Position numbers and translations under genes: made by a program. A stretch of DNA of 5,012 nt, taken from the NCBI GenBank assembly GCA_011620245.1, contig WOZN01000080.1:1-5012 (forward strand). Reading direction: 5' to 3'. Of the stretch, positions 1 to 5,012 are shown one piece after another. The first letter of the stretch is position 1, and every line of letters begins with the position of its first letter. Under the pieces are notes generated by a model. The model did no database searches and was not told where the DNA came from. It worked only from the letters and a program-made list of their open reading frames with translations. The DNA comes from Acidovorax sp. GTDB taxonomy: Bacteria > Pseudomonadota > Gammaproteobacteria > Burkholderiales > Burkholderiaceae_C.

Positions 1-1179
1 CTGGGCGGCAACCCCATGCTCTACGTGAACCTGATCTGGATCTGGGGCCACCCCGAGGTGTACATCCTGATCCTGCCTTGCTTCGGCGTGTACTCCGAAA
101 TAGTGGCCACGTTCAGCAAGAAGCGCCTGTTTGGCTATACCTCCATGGTGTACGCCACGGTGTGTATCACCCTCCTGTCGTACCTCGTGTGGCTGCACCA
201 TTTCTTCACCATGGGCTCGGGGGCCAGCGTGAATACCTTCTTTGGCATCACGACGATGATCATCTCGATCCCGACGGGCGCCAAGATCTTCAACTGGCTG
301 TTCACCATGTACAAGGGCCGCATCCGCTTCACCGTGCCAATGCTGTGGGCCGTGGGCTTCATGGTGACGTTTGCCATCGGCGGCATGACCGGCGTGCTGC
401 TGGCCGTGCCCCCGGCCGACTTCGTGCTGCACAACAGCCTGTTCCTGATCGCGCATTTCCACAACGTGATCATCGGCGGCGTGGTGTTCGCCGTGTTCGC
501 CGGCATCAACTACTGGTTCCCCAAGGCCTTTGGCTACAGACTCGATGAGTTCTGGGGCAAATGCTCGTTCTGGTTCTGGCTGGTGGGCTTCTGGGTGGCG
601 TTCGCGCCGCTGTATATCCTGGGTCTGATGGGCGTGACGCGCCGCGTGAGCCACTTCGAAGATCCTTCGCTGCAGATCTGGTTCATCATCGCCGCCTTTG
701 GCGCCGCGCTGATCGCGCTGGGCATCGCCTCCTTCTTCATCCAGTTGGTCGTGAGCTATCTCAAGCGCGACCAGCTGCGCGACCTGACCGGCGACCCCTG
801 GGACGGCCGCACGCTCGAATGGGCGACCTCCTCGCCCCCACCACAGTACAACTTCGCGTTCACGCCCGTGGTCCATGAGATCGATTCCTGGTGGGACATG
901 AAAAAGCACAGCTACCAGCGCCCGCTGGCGGGCTTCCAACCAATCCACATGCCCGCCAACACCGGCGCTGGCGTAGTGATTGCAGGTCTTTCCACCATGT
1001 TCGGCTTTGCACTCATCTGGCATATGTGGCCACTGGCGATCGCATCGTTTGCCGCCACTGTGCTGGCTTCGATCATCCACACATTCAACTACCAGCGTGA
1101 CTACCATATCCCGGCCGTCGAAGTGACCGCAGCGGAAAACGCACGCACCCAGCAGCTTGCAGCAGCCCATGTCTTCTAA
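1..1179 (+). CDS. cyoB: Cytochrome o ubiquinol oxidase subunit I, 5'-truncated by window edge
   Basis: Catalytic subunit of the heme-copper bo3-type quinol oxidase: it oxidises ubiquinol, reduces O2 to water and pumps protons across the inner membrane. The reading frame is open from base 1, so the start lies upstream; 392 residues remain and about 267 N-terminal residues are missing by comparison with E. coli CyoB (663 aa). All active-site residues expected in this part are present. Window residues H17 in WGHPEVY and H66/H67 in WLHHFF are the CuB ligands (E. coli H284, H333, H334). H152 and H154 in AHFHN are the heme o and heme b ligands (H419, H421). Y21 is the cross-linked Tyr, E19 corresponds to D-channel E286, and T92/K95 to K-channel T359/K362. 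The signature [12 protein letters not shown] is also present. The rest is multi-spanning membrane helix from core helix VI onward. The stop overlaps the cyoC start. The family call is very secure; an aa3-type quinol oxidase using heme a cannot be excluded from sequence alone. Confidence 0.97.
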   Translation: MGGNPMLYVNLIWIWGHPEVYILILPCFGVYSEIVATFSKKRLFGYTSMVYATVCITLLSYLVWLHHFFTMGSGASVNTFFGITTMIISIPTGAKIFNWLFTMYKGRIRFTVPMLWAVGFMVTFAIGGMTGVLLAVPPADFVLHNSLFLIAHFHNVIIGGVVFAVFAGINYWFPKAFGYRLDEFWGKCSFWFWLVGFWVAFAPLYILGLMGVTRRVSHFEDPSLQIWFIIAAFGAALIALGIASFFIQLVVSYLKRDQLRDLTGDPWDGRTLEWATSSPPPQYNFAFTPVVHEIDSWWDMKKHSYQRPLAGFQPIHMPANTGAGVVIAGLSTMFGFALIWHMWPLAIASFAATVLASIIHTFNYQRDYHIPAVEVTAAENARTQQLAAAHVF

Positions 1180-1807
1180 TACACACACCCTTCACGCAGG
1201 CGGCGCGGCCGCCCTGGCCCCGCGCGAATACCACCTCGCCGAGGAGCCCCACCCGGAAAACGGCACGTTGCTGGGTTTTTGGCTGTACCTGATGAGCGAC
1301 TGCCTCATCTTCGCAGCGCTGTTCGCCACCTACGGCGTGCTGGGCCGCAGCTACGCGGCCGGCCCCACGGGCGCGCAGCTTTTCGACCTGCCACTGGTGG
1401 CACTGAACACGGCCTTCCTGCTGCTGTCGTCCATCACCTTCGGCTTTGCCATGCTGCAAAAGCAGAAGATGAATGTGAGCGGCACACTAGGCTGGCTGGC
1501 CATCACCGCCTTGTTCGGGGTGGGCTTCCTGGGCCTGGAGCTGTATGAGTTCTCGCACCTGATTCACGAAGGTGCAGGCCCGCAGCGCAGTGCCTTTCTG
1601 TCCTCGTTCTTCACGCTGGTGGGCACGCATGGCCTGCACGTCACCTTTGGCCTGATCTGGCTGGTGGTGCTGATGATCCAGATTGGCAAGCGTGGCCTGA
1701 TACCGGCCAATACGCGCCGCCTGATGTGCCTGTCGATGTTCTGGCATTTCCTGGACGTGGTCTGGATCGGCGTCTTTACCTTTGTGTACCTGATGGGGGT
1801 GCTGTAA
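1169..1807 (+). CDS. cyoC: Cytochrome o ubiquinol oxidase subunit III
   Basis: Non-catalytic membrane subunit of the quinol oxidase, homologous to cytochrome c oxidase subunit III, which stabilises the complex and supports proton uptake to subunit I. Starting at ATG 1169 it is 212 aa, close to E. coli CyoC (204 aa). Five hydrophobic segments are visible at about residues 34-56, 74-96, 108-128, 143-172 and 190-211, matching the five-helix CyoC fold. Family motifs include [13 protein letters not shown] (32-44), the acidic E124-x-x-E127 helix, GTHGLHVxxGL (152-162) and WHFLDVVW (192-199). The ATG lies inside the end of cyoB (11-nt overlap) and has no clear Shine-Dalgarno sequence, so translation is probably coupled to cyoB. 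A TTG at 1157 would add four residues and is less likely. The N-terminal ~30 residues are polar and poorly conserved. Confidence 0.95.
   Translation: MSSNTHTLHAGGAAALAPREYHLAEEPHPENGTLLGFWLYLMSDCLIFAALFATYGVLGRSYAAGPTGAQLFDLPLVALNTAFLLLSSITFGFAMLQKQKMNVSGTLGWLAITALFGVGFLGLELYEFSHLIHEGAGPQRSAFLSSFFTLVGTHGLHVTFGLIWLVVLMIQIGKRGLIPANTRRLMCLSMFWHFLDVVWIGVFTFVYLMGVL
1795..1801 (+). promoter_or_regulatory. Probable Shine-Dalgarno site for cyoD
   Basis: GGGGGTG lies 6 nt before the cyoD ATG, inside the last codons of cyoC. It can pair with the 16S anti-SD core CCUCCAC if one G-U wobble is allowed. This is the only start codon in the window preceded by a recognisable ribosome binding site, which fits cyoD abutting the cyoC stop codon without overlapping it. 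Confidence 0.5.
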
Positions 1808-2254
1808 ATGAGCGCACAACACACAACGCACGCACACGCATCGCACGCACACGGGCATGACACCCACCACGATGACCATGGCGACGCGGGCCCGCACAGC
1901 ACTCTCTCTGGCTACATGGCCGGTTTCATGCTGTCGATCATTCTCACGGCCATTCCGTTCTGGCTGGTCATTGCCAAAGTGATTGCCGACCGCAACATCG
2001 CCGTGCTGGTGCTCGGTGGCTTCGCCGTGATCCAGATCCTGGTGCACATGGTGTTCTTCCTGCACATGAACGGCAAGGCCGAGGGCGGCTGGACCTTGCT
2101 GTCCACCATCTTCACCGTGGTGTTTGTGGCCATCGCCATCGCTGGTACTCTGTGGGTCATGTTCCACATGAACGCGAACATGATGCCCGGGCATCCGCAG
2201 GTGCAGCCAGCCGCGCAACACGGGCCAGGCCCCGGGCACAGCGCCACCCCCTGA
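1808..2254 (+). CDS. cyoD: Cytochrome o ubiquinol oxidase subunit IV, with His-rich N-terminus
   Basis: Smallest subunit of the bo3 oxidase; in E. coli it assists assembly and CuB/heme binding in subunit I. The ATG follows the cyoC TAA directly. At 148 aa it is clearly longer than E. coli CyoD (109 aa). The core is typical: three membrane helices at about 36-58, 63-86 and 95-120, with motifs YMAGFMLSIILTAIPFW (36-52), LVHMVFFLHMN (78-88) and a final WVMFHMNxNMM (116-126). The extra length is at both ends. Residues 1-30 contain 10 histidines mixed with Ala, Thr, Asp and Gly, and residues 127-148 form a Pro/Gly/His/Gln tail. E. coli CyoD has a few histidines in the same place, so this is an expansion of a family trait. 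A metal-binding role for the tails is possible but unproven. Confidence 0.94.
   Translation: MSAQHTTHAHASHAHGHDTHHDDHGDAGPHSTLSGYMAGFMLSIILTAIPFWLVIAKVIADRNIAVLVLGGFAVIQILVHMVFFLHMNGKAEGGWTLLSTIFTVVFVAIAIAGTLWVMFHMNANMMPGHPQVQPAAQHGPGPGHSATP
1827..1853 (+). repeat. Two 12-bp direct repeats in the His-rich start of cyoD
   Basis: CGCACGCACACG occurs exactly at 1827-1838 and 1842-1853, a period of 15 nt (five codons), within a CA-rich low-complexity stretch that encodes alternating His and Ala. The in-frame period means that gain or loss of a unit would lengthen or shorten the His-rich segment without breaking the gene. Confidence 0.65.
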
Positions 2255-2274
2255 CCCACACCATTGCGCGCACG

Positions 2275-3111
2275 GTGCAGACACCCGGAGCGGGCCGCAA
2301 GCGCCCGCATTCCAAAGCCACCCTGGCGATGCTCACCCTGGTGGGCATCGCCCTTTTTGCTGGGTTTATCGCACTAGGCGTGTGGCAGGTTGAGCGCCGC
2401 GCCTGGAAGCTCGACCTCATCGAGCGCGTCACGCAGCGCATCCAGGCAGCGCCCGGCGCATTTCCCCCGCCCGCACAATGGCCTCTGGTGAATGCCGCCG
2501 GATATGAATACCTGGCCGTGCGCCTGAAGGGACAGTGGCTGACCGAAAAGACCGTGCTGACCCAGGCCACCACGGCGCTGGGCGCAGGCTATTGGGTGCT
2601 GACCCCTTTGCAACTGGAGGATGGCGCCCAGGTGCTGGTCAACCGCGGATTTGTACCGCAAGACCAGCGCGCGCAATGGCAAGAGCGCCCCGTGCCGCCG
2701 CACATCAAGGCCACAGAACCTGCCACTGTGGTGGGCCTGCTACGCATGAGCGAGCCCGGCGGCGGCTTTCTGCGCAGCAACGACCCGGCGCAGCTGCGCT
2801 GGCATTCACGTGACGTGACCGCCATTGCCCAGGCATTGCAGCTCACACGCGCCGCCCCGTTCTTTGTGGATGCCGGCATGCCCGACCCGCAAGGCACAGC
2901 ACCGGCAGAGCTGCCCCCGACGGCGCGGGGAAGTGTGTGGCCTCGTCAGGGCCTGACGGTGGTGCGCTTTTCCAACAGCCACCTGGTCTATGCGATCACC
3001 TGGTTTGGATTGGCATTCATGGTGGTGGGGGCTGCGGTGGTTGTGGCACGCTACGAGCGCAGGCTGCGTGCGGCCGGCAGCAAAGACCCCGCCCATGAAC
3101 AGCAGCGCTGA
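2275..3111 (+). CDS. SURF1-family oxidase assembly protein
   Basis: SURF1/Shy1 proteins are inner-membrane factors that help deliver heme to subunit I of heme-copper oxidases. The family topology of two helices flanking a large periplasmic domain is evident. With GTG 2275 as start the protein is 278 aa. Helix 1 spans about 19-36 and is followed by the signature GVWQVERRAWK (35-45). Mid-domain motifs are GYWVLTPL and LVNRGFVP (N123-P128). The C-terminal helix at about 237-257 is introduced by NSHLVYAITWF, whose His (H236) is in the position implicated in heme binding in Paracoccus Surf1. The start is uncertain. GTG 2275 lies 20 nt after cyoD and gives a basic cytoplasmic N-terminus before helix 1. 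CTG 2251 would overlap the cyoD stop, and ATG 2329 would begin right at helix 1; none has a good Shine-Dalgarno sequence. Placement behind quinol oxidase genes matches the Surf1q type of Paracoccus denitrificans, which serves a quinol oxidase. Confidence 0.88.
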   Translation: MQTPGAGRKRPHSKATLAMLTLVGIALFAGFIALGVWQVERRAWKLDLIERVTQRIQAAPGAFPPPAQWPLVNAAGYEYLAVRLKGQWLTEKTVLTQATTALGAGYWVLTPLQLEDGAQVLVNRGFVPQDQRAQWQERPVPPHIKATEPATVVGLLRMSEPGGGFLRSNDPAQLRWHSRDVTAIAQALQLTRAAPFFVDAGMPDPQGTAPAELPPTARGSVWPRQGLTVVRFSNSHLVYAITWFGLAFMVVGAAVVVARYERRLRAAGSKDPAHEQQR

Positions 3112-4432
3112 CCCTTCCACCCCGCCCCCGAACAAGGCCCGCTCTGCCAATGCGGCCGCCGGCCTGAAGAACCTGCACCAGTTGATCCAGCTGCGCTGGA
3201 TCGCCGTGGTGGGACAGCTGCTCACCATTGAAGTCACCCATTACAGCCTGAAAATGCCCCTGCCCTTGCGGGAGATGCTCGCCATCGTCGGCTGTTTGGT
3301 GCTCTTCAACCTGGGCAGCCTGGCGCGCTGGCGCAGAGGGCGTAGCGTTCACGATATCGAGATCTTTCTCGCCCTGCTGGTAGATGTGGCCGCACTGACC
3401 GCGCAGTTGTACCTGAGCGGAGGCATCGGCAATCCCTTTGTATTCTTGTACCTCCTGCAGATTGCCGTGGGCGCCATGCTGCTGCGGGGCGGCTACATGT
3501 GGTTCATCGTGCTGATCGCGTCGTCCTGCGTGGTTCTGCTGGCGGAGCACAGCCGGCCGCTGCCCCTGGCCATCAATCTGCACGAAGGCTGGGCCAGCCC
3601 CTACGTGCTGGGTCTGCTGGTATGTTTCATGCTCAACGCCATTTTGGTTGTCATCTTCATCACGCGCATCAGCCACAACCTGCGACGGCGCGATGCACGG
3701 CTGGCAGCTGTGCGCCAGCGGGCCGCCGAGGAAGAGCACATTGTCCGCATGGGACTGCTGGCCTCTGGCGCCGCGCACGAGTTGGGCACCCCACTGGCCA
3801 CCATGGCCGTCATTCTGGGCGACTGGCGCCGTATCCCGGCCCTGGCGGCGGACCCCGTGCTGCAAGAAGAGATCGCCGAGATGCAAACCCAGATGCAACG
3901 TTGCAAGGCCATCGTCAGCGGCATCCTGCTGTCTGCAGGTGAAACGCGCGGCGAAGACTCCAGCCAGACCACGCTCTGCGAGTTTCTGGACACCCTGGTC
4001 CGGGACTGGCGTGCCACACGCTCCATCGACACATTTGTCTATGACAACCGCATTCAGGACGACAGCCCCATGGTGGCAGATGCCATGCTCCAGCAAATGG
4101 TTTTCAATGTGCTGGACAATGCCTGGGACGCATCGCCCCGCTGGGTGGCCTTGCAGGCCGGTTGCGATAATGGTCTGCTGCGCATCGTGGTGACTGACCG
4201 GGGACCCGGGTTTTCGCCGGAACTACTGGCCCAGATCGGCACCCCCTACCAGTCCACCAAGGGGCGCCCTGGCGGCGGGCTGGGACTGTTTCTTTCGATG
4301 AACGTGGCCCGCACTCTGGGGGGCAGCCTGGTGGCGCGCAACCGACCCGAGGGCGGCGCGGAGGTCACCATCGCGATTGCGCTGACCGCCATCGCACTGC
4401 AAGACACCCTACAAGACACCCATGGACACTGA
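3095..4432 (+). CDS. regB: RegB/PrrB/ActS/RoxS-type redox-sensing sensor histidine kinase
   Basis: Membrane kinase that responds to the redox state of the respiratory chain and phosphorylates a RegA-type regulator. It has 445 aa from ATG 3095, close to the family length of about 460. Six membrane helices are visible at about 33-51, 59-77, 88-107, 114-130, 134-150 and 170-190. The quinone-sensing motif GGIGNPF (109-115) sits between helices 3 and 4. The kinase domain has the H-box AHELGTPLAT with phospho-acceptor H228, then C270 in QRCKAIV, aligned with the redox-active Cys265 of Rhodobacter capsulatus RegB. ATP-binding boxes follow: N-box N338-x-x-D341-N342, G1 DRGPGF (368-373), F-box YQSTK and G2 GGGLGL (393-398). 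The start overlaps the SURF1 end by 17 nt and lacks a clear ribosome binding site; the in-frame upstream extension to 2990 is only SURF1 overlap. In Pseudomonas the orthologous type is called RoxS and affects terminal oxidase choice. Confidence 0.93.
   Translation: MNSSADPSTPPPNKARSANAAAGLKNLHQLIQLRWIAVVGQLLTIEVTHYSLKMPLPLREMLAIVGCLVLFNLGSLARWRRGRSVHDIEIFLALLVDVAALTAQLYLSGGIGNPFVFLYLLQIAVGAMLLRGGYMWFIVLIASSCVVLLAEHSRPLPLAINLHEGWASPYVLGLLVCFMLNAILVVIFITRISHNLRRRDARLAAVRQRAAEEEHIVRMGLLASGAAHELGTPLATMAVILGDWRRIPALAADPVLQEEIAEMQTQMQRCKAIVSGILLSAGETRGEDSSQTTLCEFLDTLVRDWRATRSIDTFVYDNRIQDDSPMVADAMLQQMVFNVLDNAWDASPRWVALQAGCDNGLLRIVVTDRGPGFSPELLAQIGTPYQSTKGRPGGGLGLFLSMNVARTLGGSLVARNRPEGGAEVTIAIALTAIALQDTLQDTHGH
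4397..4420 (+). repeat. 12-bp tandem duplication at the 3' end of the kinase gene
   Basis: The 12-bp unit CTGCAAGACACC (4397-4408) is followed at once by a copy with a single change (4409-4420), giving the protein repeat LQDT-LQDT just before the terminal HGH. It lies after the last conserved ATPase sequence, so it probably does not affect the fold. It directly precedes the regulator start codon and takes the place where a ribosome binding site would be expected. Confidence 0.75.
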
Positions 4433-4955
4433 CCGCTTGTTGCTCATCGTGGAGGATGACGAAGCCTTAGCCCGCACCTTGGCGCGCTCGTTCGAGCGGC
4501 GCGGCTACCAGGTGCTGCATGCCGACAGCGTGGCGCGCATGGAATATCTGCTGACCGAGTACACCCCCATTTATGCGGTTGTGGACCTCAAGCTCAAAGG
4601 TGAATCCTCGGGCCTGGCCTGTGTGCGCAAGCTCCATGCACACCACGCCCCCATGCGCATCGTGGTGCTGACTGGCTTCGCCAGCATTGCAACGGCAGTG
4701 GAGGCCATCAAACTGGGCGCGGCGCACTACCTGGCCAAGCCGTCCAACACCGACGACATCGAGGCCGCCTTCGAGTTGCAGCAAGGCAATGCCGATGTCG
4801 AACTGAGCAACCGCTCCAGTTCCATCAAGACCCTCGAATGGGAGCGCATCCACGAGGTGCTGGCAGAAACCGACTTCAACATCTCCGAAGCCGCACGCCG
4901 GCTGGGCATGCACCGGCGCACGCTCAGTCGCAAACTGGGCAAGCAGCGCGTGTAA
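4422..4955 (+). CDS. regA: RegA/PrrA/ActR/RoxR-type response regulator
   Basis: Cytoplasmic DNA-binding partner of the kinase, a global redox regulator of respiration and carbon metabolism in related bacteria. It has 177 aa, close to the 184 aa of Rhodobacter RegA. The receiver domain (about 5-118) has the acidic pair D12/D13, phospho-acceptor D55 in VVDLKL, T84 in VVLTGF and K106 in LAKPS. The region ATAVEAIKLGA (90-100) is characteristic of the family. The C-terminal Fis-like helix-turn-helix spans about 138-174, with NISEAARRLGMHRRTLSRKL (153-172) nearly the same as the RegA recognition region. ATG 4422 lies within the kinase gene (11-nt overlap including its TGA), so the two are probably translationally coupled. 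Unlike Rhodobacter PrrA/RegA, the linker between receiver and DNA-binding domain contains no proline run. The gene is complete and ends 57 nt before the window edge. Confidence 0.94.
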   Translation: MDTDRLLLIVEDDEALARTLARSFERRGYQVLHADSVARMEYLLTEYTPIYAVVDLKLKGESSGLACVRKLHAHHAPMRIVVLTGFASIATAVEAIKLGAAHYLAKPSNTDDIEAAFELQQGNADVELSNRSSSIKTLEWERIHEVLAETDFNISEAARRLGMHRRTLSRKLGKQRV

Positions 4956-4960
4956 CCTGG

Positions 4961-4994
4961 AAACGGCATTTGACCCTAAAAACGGCAGTTGACC
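4961..4994. repeat. Two 15-bp direct repeats just after regA; possible insertion-element end
   Basis: AAACGGCATTTGACC (4961-4975) and AAACGGCAGTTGACC (4980-4994) differ at one base and have a period of 19 nt. They begin 6 nt after the regA stop codon. Closely spaced subterminal repeats of this kind occur at the ends of IS21-family elements, which are probable transposase-binding sites there, so the window may stop just inside such an element. With only 57 nt visible the repeats are certain but the mobile-element reading is a guess. A regulatory operator pair for a downstream gene is the main alternative. No transcription terminator is evident here. Confidence 0.55.
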
Positions 4995-5012
4995 GCTTTG
5001 TATTCCTTGCCA

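Noticed and set aside
78..548. Open frame of 156 codons on the + strand inside cyoB
   Set aside because: Out of frame with cyoB, which carries all catalytic residues; the translation is Arg/His-rich and has no family features.
2152..2274. N-terminal extension of SURF1 back to GTG 2152
   Set aside because: It would overlap cyoD by over 100 nt and add an Arg-rich segment that looks like out-of-frame cyoD translation; SURF1 proteins begin shortly before the first helix.
1487..2284. Open frame of 265 codons on the - strand, His-rich
   Set aside because: Antisense to cyoC and cyoD. Its His/Gln richness arises from the reverse complement of GTG/CTG-rich membrane-protein codons, and no family motif is seen.
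3017..4096. Long open frame of 359 codons on the - strand
   Set aside because: It lies wholly antisense to SURF1 end and the kinase gene, whose domains are unmistakable. The translation is Gln/His/Gly-rich without any recognisable motif, as expected from the opposite strand of GC-rich codons.
4970..4994. Two TTGACC hexamers resembling -35 boxes
   Set aside because: For the first, no -10-like hexamer lies 16-18 nt downstream; for the second, the -10 position falls beyond the window. They are explained as part of the direct repeat.
4979..4999. Possible hairpin AAAACGG / CCGCTTT after regA as a terminator
   Set aside because: The stem has seven positions with an A-C mismatch, few GC pairs, and no T-run follows. 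It is too weak to call a Rho-independent terminator.

Overview
The window is a gene-dense, GC-rich stretch coding on the + strand throughout. Protein similarity judged by eye (CyoB-D, SURF1, RegB/RoxS and RegA/RoxR families) together with base composition suggests a betaproteobacterium, probably Burkholderiales/Comamonadaceae-like. The taxon is an inference, as no marker RNA gene is present.

Layout: (1) 1-1179, the C-terminal ~60% of cytochrome o-type ubiquinol oxidase subunit I (cyoB), truncated by the window edge. (2) 1169-1807, cyoC (subunit III). (3) 1808-2254, cyoD (subunit IV), with an unusually His-rich N-terminus. (4) about 2275-3111, a SURF1-family oxidase assembly factor. (5) 3095-4432, a RegB/PrrB/ActS/RoxS-type redox-sensing membrane histidine kinase. 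(6) 4422-4955, its RegA/PrrA/ActR/RoxR-type response regulator. (7) 4956-5012, a short non-coding tail with two 15-bp direct repeats, possibly the edge of a mobile element.

The genes overlap or abut at almost every junction (11 nt, 0 nt, about 20 nt apart or less, 17 nt, 11 nt), with no room for a conventional internal promoter or terminator. They therefore look like one transcription unit with translational coupling. The likely biology is a self-contained respiratory module. The quinol oxidase drains electrons from the ubiquinol pool to O2, SURF1 helps insert heme into subunit I, and the RegB-type kinase carries both known redox-sensing elements (the GGxxNPF quinone motif and the cysteine after the H-box), so it can read the state of that same pool and signal to RegA. 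No heme O synthase gene (cyoE) follows cyoD, and no senC/prrC gene lies between the kinase and regulator, unlike the E. coli cyo and alphaproteobacterial reg arrangements.

All gene families here are known. The most distinctive points are the physical fusion of oxidase, SURF1 and redox two-component genes into one overlapping cluster, the poly-His CyoD terminus, the linker of the regulator without prolines, and the repeats at the end of the window.
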